The position numbers and the translations under genes are program-made. The notes below the pieces were generated by a model. It searched no databases. It had not been told where the DNA came from and saw only the letters and a program-made list of their open reading frames with translations. From NCBI RefSeq assembly GCF_041379765.1, contig NZ_CP166919.1, positions 2,728,001 to 2,792,000 of the forward strand: a stretch of 64,000 nucleotides of DNA, read 5' to 3'. Each line of letters begins with the position of its first letter. The stretch's first letter is position 1. The stretch comes from Thalassotalea sp. Sam97 (GTDB lineage: Bacteria; Pseudomonadota; Gammaproteobacteria; Enterobacterales; Alteromonadaceae). This document shows positions 52,001 through 61,735 of the stretch, piece after piece.

Positions 52001-53501
52001 AAAACAAGTTAACCCAAGCTGTATCGTCTCGGTAAAATTAGTGTCGGGTCCTGGTGTTGGCACCATTGCCTCGGGTGTTGCGAAAGCCTATGCCGACTTC
52101 ATTACCATTTCTGGCTACGATGGCGGTACCGGTGCCAGCCCATTAACATCAGTTAAGTACGCAGGCTGTCCATGGGAGCTTGGTCTTGCGGAAGCACATC
52201 AATCTCTGGTTGATAATGAACTGCGTCACAAAGTTCGCCTGCAGGTTGATGGTGGCTTAAAAACCGGTGTTGATATCATCAAAGCGGCTATTTTAGGTGC
52301 CGAAAGCTTTGGTTTTGGTACTGCGCCTATGGTGGCGCTTGGTTGTAAGTTCCTGCGTATTTGTCACTTAAACAACTGCGCGACAGGTGTTGCAACGCAA
52401 GATCAGTTATTACGTGACGAGTATTTCAAAGGCTTGCCAGAGCAAGTGATGAACTACTTTAAATTTATTGCTGAAGAAGTTCGTGAGTTGTTAGCCAAAC
52501 TCGGCGTCGCCTCATTGCAAGAACTGATCGGTAGAACAGATTTACTTGAACAATTACCAGGGCTTACCAGTAAACAGCAAAAGTTAGATCTATCTCCTAT
52601 TCTGGCTGCGGTAAAACCAAGTAAACACACGGCGCTGTATCAAACAGAGAAAAACGAGCCATTTGATAAAGCGGTGTTAAACAATAATATTCTTGCTCAA
52701 GTTAGCGAGGCTATTACAGAGAAAAGCGGCGGCGAATATTACTTTAATGTGCAAAATACCGATCGTAGCGTTGGCGCGCTAATCTCAGGTGAGATCGCTC
52801 GTCAGCACGGCGATCAAGGCATGGCTAGCCACCCGATTCAGTTGAATTTAACCGGTACGGCAGGTCAAAGCTTTGCCTGCTTTAACGCCGGAGGTTTGCA
52901 TATCCGCTTAACCGGTGATGCCAACGATTATGTTGGTAAAGGTATGGCTGGTGGCATCGTTGCCGTTATGCCGCCTAAAGGCGTTACCTACCAAACGCAT
53001 TTAACGCCGATTATGGGGAACACCTGCTTGTACGGTGCTACCGGTGGTAAGCTCTACGCCGCGGGGCGCGCTGGTGAACGTTTTGCCGTTCGCAACTCAG
53101 GATGTCATGCCATCGTTGAAGGTGCCGGCGATCATGCCTGTGAATATATGACCGGCGGTGTTGTTACCTTCTTAGGTGATGTCGGCCTTAATTTTGGCGC
53201 GGGCATGACCGGTGGTTTTGCCTACGTGCTTGACGAACAGAACGATCTACAAAGTCGTCTCAATGGCGAGTCGATAGAGATCGTTGATTTGCAATCGTTA
53301 ACCATTCATCAAGAGCATCTGCGCGGTATTATCAATCACCACTTAGAAGAAACGGGTAGCCCAAGAGCGGCTTACATTCTCGAAAATTTTGCTGAGTTTG
53401 CAACAAAATTCAAGTTGGTTAAGCCAACCGCAACGGATGTAAAAACCCTGCTAGGTCATCGCAGTCGCAGCGCTGCAGAGCTTAGAGTGCAAGCGCAGTA
53501 A
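49041..53501 (+). CDS. gltB: Glutamate synthase (NADPH) large subunit
   Basis: Converts glutamine and 2-oxoglutarate to two glutamates. The 1486-residue chain has a short propeptide, MQLYDRNFQKDN, before the N-terminal nucleophile C13 of the glutaminase domain. A central domain follows, then the FMN-binding synthase domain with SNSGEGGEDASRFG. The 3Fe-4S cluster motif has C1102, C1108 and C1113, and the C-terminal GXGXG repeat domain ends the chain. All domains are intact. The gene is joined to gltD by a 16-base gap. Confidence 0.97.
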   Translation: MQLYDRNFQKDNCGFGLIAHQEGEPSHKLIKTAIAALDRMQHRGGIAADGKTGDGCGLLMQKPDSFFQEIAADNHWKLSSKYAVGMIFLSPNPDEALISKQILEHELTEETLDVVGWRKVPTDINVLGPIAKGNLPAIEQVFINCPSGWRSQDFERRLFMARRRAEKRINDKRFYVASLSCLVTIYKGLVMPKDLPNFYLDLADIRMQSAICVFHQRFSTNTSPQWHLAQPFRYLAHNGEINTIRGNRQWAKARTYKFKTPLIPDLKDAAPFVNESGSDSSSLDNMLELFLAGGMDLYRGMRLLMPPAWQNNGTMDDDLRAFYEFNSMHMEPWDGPAGIVMTNGRHVACNLDRNGLRPARYVRTRDGFITLASEIGIWDYGEDEVIEKGRVGPGEMLSVDTYTGTLFKSSDIDNELKSRHPYRKWLDNNSRRLVPFEKLTAELAGKRVFSDAEMACYHKLFNYSYEEINQVIKVMAENAQEATGSMGDDTPMAVLSSKSRTLYDYFRQQFAQVTNPPIDPLRERYVMSLATCIGREHNVFNETTGLADRVLFETPIMMYTGIKQLRELDDEHYRCETISLNYHPAEGLENALLRVCDQATQLVREQRVVILILSDRKVSKDTLPIPAAMAVGAVQKRLIDENLRCDSNIVVETASARDPHHFAVLLGLGATAIYPFLAYETIETLVEKGQLDLHPKQALTNYRNAINKGLLKILSKMGISSIASYRCAGLFEVVGLNQDIMQLCFEGIPSRIQGSNFDDLQQDAINLARRAWLPHQKISHGGLLKYVHGEEYHCFNPDVVSSLQRAVQTGDYQAYKVFAKAVNERQPATIRDLLALKEDQESIKLDKVEAAEAMFQRFDSAAMSIGALSPEAHEALAIAMNRLGGFSNSGEGGEDASRFGTVRNSRIKQIASGRFGVTPHYLVNADVLQIKIAQGAKPGEGGQLPGDKVTPLIAKLRFSVPGVTLISPPPHHDIYSIEDLAQLIFDLKQVNPSCIVSVKLVSGPGVGTIASGVAKAYADFITISGYDGGTGASPLTSVKYAGCPWELGLAEAHQSLVDNELRHKVRLQVDGGLKTGVDIIKAAILGAESFGFGTAPMVALGCKFLRICHLNNCATGVATQDQLLRDEYFKGLPEQVMNYFKFIAEEVRELLAKLGVASLQELIGRTDLLEQLPGLTSKQQKLDLSPILAAVKPSKHTALYQTEKNEPFDKAVLNNNILAQVSEAITEKSGGEYYFNVQNTDRSVGALISGEIARQHGDQGMASHPIQLNLTGTAGQSFACFNAGGLHIRLTGDANDYVGKGMAGGIVAVMPPKGVTYQTHLTPIMGNTCLYGATGGKLYAAGRAGERFAVRNSGCHAIVEGAGDHACEYMTGGVVTFLGDVGLNFGAGMTGGFAYVLDEQNDLQSRLNGESIEIVDLQSLTIHQEHLRGIINHHLEETGSPRAAYILENFAEFATKFKLVKPTATDVKTLLGHRSRSAAELRVQAQ

Positions 53502-53517
53502 TCAATAGGATTGTGTT

Positions 53518-54960
53518 ATGAGTAAGAATGTTTATCAATTTATTGATGTAAAAAGAATTGATCCGCCAAAGAAAGCGATTGATGTACGCAAAGCTAACTT
53601 TGTGGAAATCTATCAGCCGCTAAGTAATGAGCAAAGTGCCGGCCAAGCGGATCGTTGCTTAGACTGTGGTAATCCTTATTGTGAGTGGAAGTGCCCTGTC
53701 CATAATTATATTCCACAATGGCTAGAGCTGGTCACTGAAGGTAAAATATTAGAAGCGGCTGAATTGTGCCATCAAACGAACTCGTTACCTGAAATGTGTG
53801 GCCGAGTTTGTCCTCAAGACAGGTTATGTGAGTCGGCGTGCACATTAAATGATGAATTTGGTGCTGTCACCATAGGTAATATTGAAAAGTTTATTACCGA
53901 TAGCGCATTTGCCATGGGTTGGACGCCTGACTTGAGTCATGTCGTCGATACCGGTAAGACGGTTGCTGTTATTGGCGCAGGCCCTGCAGGCCTAGCATGT
54001 GCGGATGTGCTCACCCGCAACGGCGTAAAGGTAACGGTTTATGACAAGCAAGCTGAAATTGGTGGCCTACTGACCTTTGGTATTCCGAGCTTTAAATTAG
54101 AAAAAGAGGTGGTCGTTAGACGTCGTAAAATCTTTGAAGGCATGGGAATTACCTTTAAATTAAACACCGATGTCGGTAAAGACATCAGCTTTAGCGAGAT
54201 TAGCGACCAATACGACGCGGTATTTTTAGCTCTTGGAACATACACGGATATGACCGGTGGTTTTGCCAATGAGCAAGCCAACGGTGTTTACAACGCCTTA
54301 GATTACCTGATTGCCAATACCCAACATACCATGGGCTTAACCGATAACGTCAAACCTTACACCAACTTTAAAGATAAAAAAGTCGTGGTACTAGGGGGCG
54401 GTGATACCGCTATGGATTGTGTGCGTACCGCTATTCGACAAGGAGCAAGCGAAGTCACGTGTGCTTATCGACGCGATGAAGCCAATATGCCTGGCTCACC
54501 ACGTGAAGTACAAAACGCAAAAGAAGAGGGGGTAAATTTTCAATTTAATTTACAGCCTCTCGATATCGCTATCGATGCTGCTGGTAATGCCATTGGCGTT
54601 GAGTTTGTAAAAACCAAACTTGGTGAAGCGGATGCCAATGGCCGTCGCAGTCCAGAGCCAATCGCAGGCAGTGAATTCATCAAAGAAGCTGATGCTGTCA
54701 TTATTGCTTTTGGTTTTCTACCTAGCCCGCCTAAATGGATGCTTGACGCGGGTGTTGAAACCGACAGCAAAGGCCGAGTAATTGCTTGTGACAATAGTGC
54801 ATTTGCGATGCAAACGACCAAGCAAAACATCTTCGCGGGTGGTGATATGGTACGAGGCTCAGATCTTGTCGTCACCGCTATCGATGAAGGCCGCAAGGCT
54901 GCCTTAGGTATTTTGGATTTTGTCATGGCTGACGAATTACTGCACATTCAACAAGCCTAA
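53518..54960 (+). CDS. gltD: Glutamate synthase (NADPH) small subunit
   Basis: FAD protein that passes electrons from NADPH to the large subunit. The 480-residue chain has N-terminal iron-sulfur cysteines C47, C50, C55, C59 and C94, C98, C104, C108. The FAD site VIGAGPAGLACAD and NADPH site VVLGGGDTAMDCVR follow. The order and length match bacterial GltD. A terminator is 12 bases behind the stop. Confidence 0.97.
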   Translation: MSKNVYQFIDVKRIDPPKKAIDVRKANFVEIYQPLSNEQSAGQADRCLDCGNPYCEWKCPVHNYIPQWLELVTEGKILEAAELCHQTNSLPEMCGRVCPQDRLCESACTLNDEFGAVTIGNIEKFITDSAFAMGWTPDLSHVVDTGKTVAVIGAGPAGLACADVLTRNGVKVTVYDKQAEIGGLLTFGIPSFKLEKEVVVRRRKIFEGMGITFKLNTDVGKDISFSEISDQYDAVFLALGTYTDMTGGFANEQANGVYNALDYLIANTQHTMGLTDNVKPYTNFKDKKVVVLGGGDTAMDCVRTAIRQGASEVTCAYRRDEANMPGSPREVQNAKEEGVNFQFNLQPLDIAIDAAGNAIGVEFVKTKLGEADANGRRSPEPIAGSEFIKEADAVIIAFGFLPSPPKWMLDAGVETDSKGRVIACDNSAFAMQTTKQNIFAGGDMVRGSDLVVTAIDEGRKAALGILDFVMADELLHIQQA

Positions 54961-54971
54961 CGACAATAACG

Positions 54972-55012
54972 AAGCCAAGAGTTTTAATATCCATTAGGAC
55001 TCTTGGCTTTTT
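54972..55012 (+). terminator. gltBD terminator
   Basis: The 11-bp stem AAGCCAAGAGT with its complement across a sixteen-base loop, followed by TTTTT. Confidence 0.8.
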
Positions 55013-55187
55013 ACTGTATGACAGGCCTATCCAGCAAGCCTAGCCTACACGCTCTCAGCGCATTACAAAAGCCACTGATTTTTATATAAAAAACACTCGA
55101 ATTGTGCATCACCCTGTAATAAAGTGGTAAGCATTGGGCAAACGATAAGCAGTCATAACTTGCAAATAACATTAACAGTTGGCCCTC

Positions 55188-55844
55188 ATGGATGCACAAA
55201 TGATACAAGCAGAAAAGATTATAATTGCCGACGATCACCCGTTATTTCGCCAAGCCCTGCTTGGTGTGCTCAGCAATAAAATGCCGCAAGTGAATTGGAT
55301 ACAAGCCGAGCATGCCGACCAGTTAGAGGGTGCTCTGCAACAGCACACAGATTCCGATTTATTGCTATTAGATCTTGATATGCCCAACGCTCACGGCTTT
55401 AACACCTTAATTCGTATTCGTAGTGAGTTTGCTCATATCCCCGTTGTCATTATTTCAGCATTTGAAGATGATGAAACAATCGCCAAAGCAATTGATTATG
55501 GTGCATCGGGTTACATTCCTAAATCCACACCACCGGAAGAAATGTTTGCTGCCATTAATTGCGTAATGCAAGGTGAAGTATGGTTACCTCAAGGCAATCA
55601 AGTCAGTCACTCTCATGATGACATTGCCGAGCGCTTAGCAAGCTTAACAAGTCAGCAATACAAAGTATTAAGAATGTTTGCTGATGGTATGCTCAACAAG
55701 CAAATCGCCTATGATTTACATGTCTCGGAAGCAACAATAAAAGCACATGCCACAGCCATTTTTAAAAAACTTAAAGTGCGCAATCGTACCCAAGCTGTCA
55801 TAGCTATAAGCCACTTGCAACTAGAGCATCACTTTAGTGAATAA
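55188..55844 (+). CDS. crbR: LuxR-family response regulator, CrbR type
   Basis: A 218-residue two-component regulator. The receiver domain begins KIIIADDHPLFRQALLGVLS with phospho-acceptor D62 in LLLDLDMPNAHG. A LuxR-type helix-turn-helix (LTSQQYKVLRMFADGMLNKQ onward) follows. In Vibrio and Pseudomonas the CrbS/CrbR pair turns on acetyl-CoA synthetase for acetate use. Here the gene is convergent with the matching hybrid kinase and near an ActP-like symporter, which supports the same role. The ATG at 55188 is used; the frame extends to a TTG at 55179. Confidence 0.85.
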   Translation: MDAQMIQAEKIIIADDHPLFRQALLGVLSNKMPQVNWIQAEHADQLEGALQQHTDSDLLLLDLDMPNAHGFNTLIRIRSEFAHIPVVIISAFEDDETIAKAIDYGASGYIPKSTPPEEMFAAINCVMQGEVWLPQGNQVSHSHDDIAERLASLTSQQYKVLRMFADGMLNKQIAYDLHVSEATIKAHATAIFKKLKVRNRTQAVIAISHLQLEHHFSE

Positions 55845-55953
55845 TTGCTTATTTGCTGTTTAGTGCCGATTTATAGTTCGGTTATCGTGACACTTTGCTC
55901 TAAGCGCAGATTTACTGCCAGATAAACTGATTAGCTAAATTTCAGGGTTTACC

Positions 55954-58900
55954 TTAACCGTATATTCCTTGTAACCCTTGAGATAACTGCGCGTTTATCA
56001 TCGCTCGCAATGCTGCCGGTTTAACCATTTTAGCTAAAAAGCCAAAGCCTAATTGTTGCGCTTTCGCTGGTAGTTCAGGATCGGTATTCGCAGTGATTAA
56101 AATGCATGGAATTTTGTGCCCTGCTGATTGCTCAATCGACGACAGCAACGCTAAGCCAGTGTGTTCATTTTCTAAATGATAATCCGCAATCACCATATCA
56201 ATATCGTGAGCGTGTTTATCAAACATCTGCATACCTTGATGATACCCACCAGCTAAAATTGTTTTCACACCCCATACTTTTAATAAACTATCCAAGCCAC
56301 TGAGCACCATTTCTTCATTATCAATACACAGTATCGTCAGGCCGTTTAACGTCCCCGATGTTTTCCTTATCGGCAACGGTTGCACTTGCGGTAATTCATC
56401 CGCTAGTGGCATACGTAAATAGAAGGTGCTGCCTTTTTGTTGAGTCGACTTAACGCCAATTTGCCCTCCTATAATCGTCGACAAGCTTTTCGCTATATTA
56501 AGGCCAAGCCCCAACCCCGCAGCGCCGCTACAACTGTCTGTATGCAGTTGGGTAAATTGTTCGAAAATAAATTGCTGTTTGTCTTTTGCAACCCCTGGGC
56601 CATCGTCGATAACTTGAATCTCAAGTTGCTGCCCTCGTTTGCGACAACCGAGTAGCACTTTACCATTCGCCGCGTACCGAAACGCATTGCCAATAAAGTT
56701 TTGTAATACGCGACGCACCAGTTTTATGTCGGAATCAAGCCAAAAGCTCATGTTAACGACACGAAACTCGACGTGATACTTCCCCGCAAGCAACTTGTAT
56801 TCATCAATTAAATCATTTGCTAATGCTTGCAAATTGAAGCGACGATTTTGCGCTTTAATTTTACCGCTTTCGATACGGGCAATCTCGCCAAGCGACGCCA
56901 ATAAATCATTCGCAACAGCTAGCGCATTTTCAATATTATTCACTTGCTGACGTTGCCAGTCGGTCAACTGATTGGCTTCAGATAATGCCGATGCGAACAG
57001 TTTTGCTGCTTCAAGTGGTTGCATTAAGTCATGTGAGCAGGCTTTTAAATATTGGCTTTTCTCTCGGCTGGTTTTCGCCGCCAAGTCATTCGCCTTGGCT
57101 AACGCTCTATTGGACTCTGCCAACGAACGAGTGTGTTGTTTCACAATACCTTCTAAATCGAGATTCTTTTCCGTTAAGATTTTTTCGACGTGCCGATACG
57201 CAGTGATGTCGGTGAAAATCATCACAAAACCACCACCCGGTAATGGATTGCCCTGTAAACGGATAGTTTTTCCATTTGCCAGTTCACGCACCGATTGGTG
57301 TGAGCTGCCCGCTTGCAAATAATCAATACGTTTATTGATTTTATGCTCAATATCCTCGCTACCAAACAATCCTCTTTGGGCGTTATAGCGGATTAATGAT
57401 TCTATCGACTGCCCTCGAACTAATAAGGTATCTGGATAATCAAACAGCTCAATATACTTTTGATTCCAAGCAACAAGGTTAAGGTTTTCATCAATAATCG
57501 ACATACCTTCACTGGCGTTTTCGATGGCACTGGTCAACAAGTCTAAACTGTATTCTCGTTTTTCAGATAACGCTTGCTCAACCAAAAAAGCAATGTCATT
57601 AAGATCGATATCTCGACCATCCATCGCGGAAGATAAGACTAACTGCGCCGAACTTGCTCCCATCACCCCGGATAATACTTTTTCCGTATGTTGTAAAAGC
57701 CGCTCATTAAACTGAGCTATGGCCATGCTGTCTTTAGGGTTGCAGCGCAAAAACTGGGCAAAGCTCTTTTCTGCTTTATCTTCGCCTAAAAAAGAGGCGA
57801 CAAGCGCTTGTAACTCTTCCATCGCCAACATACGGCTAGCATGGCTGTGATAAGGTTGTGAAACATTTTGAGGGATAAAATATTGGGCTTGAATTCGCTC
57901 ACGCACAGTCGGTCGTGTAAGCTGTGAAAACCACCATAACACCAGCACATTAACCGTTAAACTCAACAGCGTTGCCATCGTTGTCGCCGGTACTAAATTG
58001 TTTTCAAAAATACTCGGATACAACCCAAACGCAGGCAACAAGTTAAGAACAAACCACATCATAAAGCCGATACTGATGCCACTATACACACCAATAAGAT
58101 TGGCATTGCGCCAATAAAAAGCAGCTAACAAGGCCGGCATTAACTGCGCTACGGCGCCAAATGCGATTTCACCCAGCGTCGACAACGTGTCGGCAGTCGT
58201 CAGTAAAAACACCACATAGCTTAAGGCAATAATGAATAGTGCTAACAGCTTACGCACCCTCAACATTTGCCACTTAAAATGAGTGAAGTCACCGACTACT
58301 TTGCTTTGTTGCTTAAAAAGTCTAGGAAAGACCACTTCATTACTGAGCATGGTACTTAGCGCCATAGTACAGATGATGACCATCGAGCTCGCAGCAGATA
58401 TGGCGCCAACAAAAGCAAGCAGCGTTAGCCAACCTAGTTGATTAGCACTCGGTAATAATAAAACGTATGCGTCTCTTGGTGCCATATCACCCAATACATG
58501 AACGCCTGCAACACCTAGCGGTATCGCCAACAGAGCAAACGCCAGTAAGTACAAGGGAAACATTGTTCGCGCTAAACTAATATGACGAATATCTTTTAGC
58601 TCAACAATCATCACCTGAAATTGTCGAGGTAGCACCAAAAACGCAGCCATAACAATCACTAACAAGCCAAACATCGAGGTTAAACTTGGCAGTGTTGTTG
58701 CAGTAGATAGGTCAACGGATGTCGCCGCCTGCTCAAACAACTGCAGTGGAGAGTCATATAACCAAAAGCAAACAAAAATTCCAACCAATGTTAAGGCGAT
58801 TAATTTAACAACCGACTCAAACGCAATTGCCAACATCACGCCTGGGTGTCGCTCGGTGACATTAATACTGCGAATACCAAATACAATAGTAAAACCAACC

Positions 58901-59391
58901 AATATCGCGCTAACCGCCAAACCTATTTGCCAGTTACTGAAATGCTCCTTAACCACCAATAGCTGAAAGCTGTTAACAATCGCTTTAATTTGCAAAGCAA
59001 TATAAGGCAAGGTACCAATGAGAGTCACCATGGTGACGAGCACGGCTAATTGCGGAGATTTGCCAAAACGCGAGGCAAGTAAATCTGCTATCGATGTGAG
59101 ATTGAGTTTTAAACTGGTTTTGATAAGACGGGTAATCACTGGCCAAGCAAATATAAAGAGTAAAATGGGGCCAAGATAGATAGGGATATGGGACAGGATA
59201 TTGTCCGCCGCTTGTGCAGTCGTACCAAGGAAACTCCAAGACGTACAATATACACCGAGCGATAGCGCGTAAATTAAAGCATGGTTTTTAGATGAGATAC
59301 GAGCATGAAATTTATGACCAGCTAGCGCAACTACAAACAGAAAACCGGTATACCCTAAACTAACCAGCAACAACACCCAATCTTCAAACAT
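55954..59391 (-). CDS. crbS: SSS-fused hybrid sensor histidine kinase, CrbS type
   Basis: A 1145-residue membrane kinase. Residues 1-490 form a sodium:solute symporter domain of about 13 helices, then come a linker (STAC-like), a PAS domain (about 615-740) with a coiled coil and the kinase core. H787 is the phospho-acceptor (ACSHDLMQPLEAAK). HATPase motifs are about 890-1005 (GNAFRYA, DDGPGVA, GLGLGLNIAKSL), and a receiver with D1070 (VIADYHLEN) ends the chain. The fused transporter is thought to sense or transport acetate. It is convergent with crbR and lies beside an ActP-type symporter. Confidence 0.92.
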   Translation of the reverse strand: MFEDWVLLLVSLGYTGFLFVVALAGHKFHARISSKNHALIYALSLGVYCTSWSFLGTTAQAADNILSHIPIYLGPILLFIFAWPVITRLIKTSLKLNLTSIADLLASRFGKSPQLAVLVTMVTLIGTLPYIALQIKAIVNSFQLLVVKEHFSNWQIGLAVSAILVGFTIVFGIRSINVTERHPGVMLAIAFESVVKLIALTLVGIFVCFWLYDSPLQLFEQAATSVDLSTATTLPSLTSMFGLLVIVMAAFLVLPRQFQVMIVELKDIRHISLARTMFPLYLLAFALLAIPLGVAGVHVLGDMAPRDAYVLLLPSANQLGWLTLLAFVGAISAASSMVIICTMALSTMLSNEVVFPRLFKQQSKVVGDFTHFKWQMLRVRKLLALFIIALSYVVFLLTTADTLSTLGEIAFGAVAQLMPALLAAFYWRNANLIGVYSGISIGFMMWFVLNLLPAFGLYPSIFENNLVPATTMATLLSLTVNVLVLWWFSQLTRPTVRERIQAQYFIPQNVSQPYHSHASRMLAMEELQALVASFLGEDKAEKSFAQFLRCNPKDSMAIAQFNERLLQHTEKVLSGVMGASSAQLVLSSAMDGRDIDLNDIAFLVEQALSEKREYSLDLLTSAIENASEGMSIIDENLNLVAWNQKYIELFDYPDTLLVRGQSIESLIRYNAQRGLFGSEDIEHKINKRIDYLQAGSSHQSVRELANGKTIRLQGNPLPGGGFVMIFTDITAYRHVEKILTEKNLDLEGIVKQHTRSLAESNRALAKANDLAAKTSREKSQYLKACSHDLMQPLEAAKLFASALSEANQLTDWQRQQVNNIENALAVANDLLASLGEIARIESGKIKAQNRRFNLQALANDLIDEYKLLAGKYHVEFRVVNMSFWLDSDIKLVRRVLQNFIGNAFRYAANGKVLLGCRKRGQQLEIQVIDDGPGVAKDKQQFIFEQFTQLHTDSCSGAAGLGLGLNIAKSLSTIIGGQIGVKSTQQKGSTFYLRMPLADELPQVQPLPIRKTSGTLNGLTILCIDNEEMVLSGLDSLLKVWGVKTILAGGYHQGMQMFDKHAHDIDMVIADYHLENEHTGLALLSSIEQSAGHKIPCILITANTDPELPAKAQQLGFGFLAKMVKPAALRAMINAQLSQGLQGIYG

Positions 59392-59424
59392 ATACCCTGC
59401 CTATTGTTGTTATTCATCCACGCG

Positions 59425-59862
59425 CTATTTTATTGCGCCAACACTTTTAAATTCGCTAATGTAATTATCGCCTTGCGAGACTGCGACTAAGCGTAGTGTA
59501 ACCATGGCTTTATCATCTTGTTCCACTGGCAAATGTGTTTCGCTTTGCCAATAAAAGGGAGAGTCTTGCATTTGCATAGGAAATACGCGAGTAACCTCAC
59601 CGCTTTTCACCACCATTAAGGTAAGTTCGTCCATGGCAAAGGTCGTATTAATTTTTGTCAGGTTCGCTTGTTGGGTCAGCTTGATTTTTAGATCGCCACT
59701 TTGCAGTAAGCACGCGTCGCCTACCACATCACAACCCGGCTCTGGTGTTAATTGATACACACCGCCACCTTTTGTATGTTTGGCCCAATAATCAGCAGCA
59801 ATATAGCCACCTAGTAGTAGGAACGGGGCAATAAAAATTGCCACTTTTGTGTGTCTATTCAT
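59425..59862 (-). CDS. Unknown membrane-anchored periplasmic protein
   Basis: A 145-residue protein with one N-terminal membrane helix (VAIFIAPFLLLGGYIAADYW, residues 7-26). The remaining domain looks beta-rich and has two cysteines in GCDVVGDACLL that could form a disulfide. I do not recognise the family. It sits between crbS (33-base gap) and the ActP-like gene (136-base gap) on the same strand. A role in the acetate-sensing or transport unit is likely from position alone. Confidence 0.75.
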   Translation of the reverse strand: MNRHTKVAIFIAPFLLLGGYIAADYWAKHTKGGGVYQLTPEPGCDVVGDACLLQSGDLKIKLTQQANLTKINTTFAMDELTLMVVKSGEVTRVFPMQMQDSPFYWQSETHLPVEQDDKAMVTLRLVAVSQGDNYISEFKSVGAIK

Positions 59863-59998
59863 ATTTTTATCACAAAATTTCGTTTGCTAAACTTACGGTT
59901 TCTATAGTCACTGTATCGCAACAACGGGCAATAACCTAGTGTTACAATTCGGTTATTTGATAAGAAAAGGGCTTCACGATTGAAGCCCTATAACACGA

Positions 59999-61735
59999 CT
60001 AGTGGTTGTGAGCGGCGCCTGCTCCCGATGGAATCCTAAACGATTCCACTAGGTTTTGGATTTCTTTCGGTGCAGGTCCGGTTACTTTCAAGATAATAAA
60101 GGCTACCGTAAAGTTAACAATGGCACCAACAACACCAAAGGCATTAGGAGATATACCAAAGAACCAGTTTTCGTCTAAGCCACCTAAAAACGAGGTACCC
60201 GAGATAAACATGATGCCTTTGTGCTGGAATACATACAGCATGGTTACGCCGATACCAGCAATCATGCCCCAAACAGCCGCCTTACCGCTCATTTTCTTGG
60301 AGAAAATGCCCATCATTAATGCCGGGAATAATGAGCTTGCTGCCAGGCCGAAGGCCAATGCAACCGTCCCTGCGGCAAAGCCAGGTGGATTAAGCCCCAA
60401 ATATCCGGAAATAAGGATGGAGATGGTCATAACAATTCGTCCCCACCTAAGCTCACTTCGCTCTGACATATCTGGGGTTAAGACCCCTTTCATTAAATCA
60501 TGGGAGACGGATGAGGAAATCGCCAACAATAAACCGGCAGCCGTCGATAGCGCTGCGGCAAGACCACCTGCTGCGACCAATGCGATAACCCAGTTAGGTA
60601 AATTTGCGATTGCAGGGTTAGCCAAAACCATAATGTCACGGTCAACTTTAACCATTTCATTTTGTTCATTATCTGCTACATACTGCACTTTACCATCATT
60701 GTTTTTGTCTTCGAATTTCAGTAGACCTGTTGTTTCCCAATTTTTAAACCACTGCGGACGCTCATCGTAAACTAAATGCTCGCCTTTAACCGGTTCAATG
60801 GTACTCATCAGATTTAATCGCGCCATTGCTCCAACCGCAGGTGCTACCGTGTAAAGTAATGCGATGAAAATGAGTGCCCAACCGGCTGATGCACGAGCGG
60901 CTTTAACACTTGGTACGGTAAAAAATCGCATAATAACGTGTGGCAAACCAGCAGTACCGATCATCAGTGACATAGTGTACGCAACCATATTCAGGCTACT
61001 GCCCATTTTTGACGTTGTGTACTCTTTAAAGCCAAGGTCAGTTACCACCATATCTAACTTATCGAGTAAGTACACGCCACTACCATCAGCGAGCGTAGAA
61101 CCCAAACCAAGTTGTGGAATAGGGTTACCGGTTAATTGAAATGAAATGAATACCGCAGGAATGGTGTAGGCAAAAATAAGCACACAATATTGGGCGATTT
61201 GTGTATAGGTAATGCCCTTCATGCCACCTAATACCGCATAAACCCAGACAACGCCCATACCAATGCCCAAACCGACACCGTAGTCCACTTCTAAAAAGCG
61301 AGAGAAGGCGACTCCAACGCCTTTCATTTGACCGATAATGTAAGTCAAAGACGCGATAATTAAACAAATAACCGCAACAACCCGAGCTGTTTTTGAGTAA
61401 TATCTATCGGAAATAAATTCAGGGACGGTAAACTTGCCGTGTTTACGCATATATGGCGCGAGTAGCATCGCTAGCAATACATAGCCGCCAGTCCAGCCCA
61501 TTAAAAAGACCGAACCACCATAACCTAAGAAAGCTATCATGCCTGCCATCGAAATGAACGACGCGGCGCTCATCCAGTCTGCGCCTATTGCCATACCGTT
61601 TTGTATGGGTCCTACACCACCACCAGCAACATAAAAATCACTGGTTGAACTCGCTCTTGCCCACCAAGCAATGGCAAAGTACATGGCAAACGAGCCAAAA
61701 ACGGCAATATAGGTATAGAGTTTTAATTCATCCAT
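59999..61735 (-). CDS. actP: Sodium/solute symporter, ActP (acetate permease) like
   Basis: A 578-residue SSS-family symporter with about 13 membrane helices. Landmarks are WWARASSTSDFYVAGGGVGP near the start, AIGADWMSAASFISMAGMI, and the RFFTVPSVKAARASAGWAL segment. A soluble insertion at about 310-370 (rich in Asp, Asn and Glu, KFEDKNNDGKVQYVADNEQN) is typical of the DUF4212-associated group. It is translated right after the DUF4212 gene (TAATG overlap), which is the usual two-part symporter. Acetate is the likely substrate from its neighbours, but other small carboxylates are possible. Confidence 0.85.
   Translation of the reverse strand: MDELKLYTYIAVFGSFAMYFAIAWWARASSTSDFYVAGGGVGPIQNGMAIGADWMSAASFISMAGMIAFLGYGGSVFLMGWTGGYVLLAMLLAPYMRKHGKFTVPEFISDRYYSKTARVVAVICLIIASLTYIIGQMKGVGVAFSRFLEVDYGVGLGIGMGVVWVYAVLGGMKGITYTQIAQYCVLIFAYTIPAVFISFQLTGNPIPQLGLGSTLADGSGVYLLDKLDMVVTDLGFKEYTTSKMGSSLNMVAYTMSLMIGTAGLPHVIMRFFTVPSVKAARASAGWALIFIALLYTVAPAVGAMARLNLMSTIEPVKGEHLVYDERPQWFKNWETTGLLKFEDKNNDGKVQYVADNEQNEMVKVDRDIMVLANPAIANLPNWVIALVAAGGLAAALSTAAGLLLAISSSVSHDLMKGVLTPDMSERSELRWGRIVMTISILISGYLGLNPPGFAAGTVALAFGLAASSLFPALMMGIFSKKMSGKAAVWGMIAGIGVTMLYVFQHKGIMFISGTSFLGGLDENWFFGISPNAFGVVGAIVNFTVAFIILKVTGPAPKEIQNLVESFRIPSGAGAAHNH

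Noticed and set aside
60120..61139. Long plus-strand open frames antisense to the ActP-like gene
   Set aside because: These are shadows of a strongly conserved membrane-protein gene on the minus strand.
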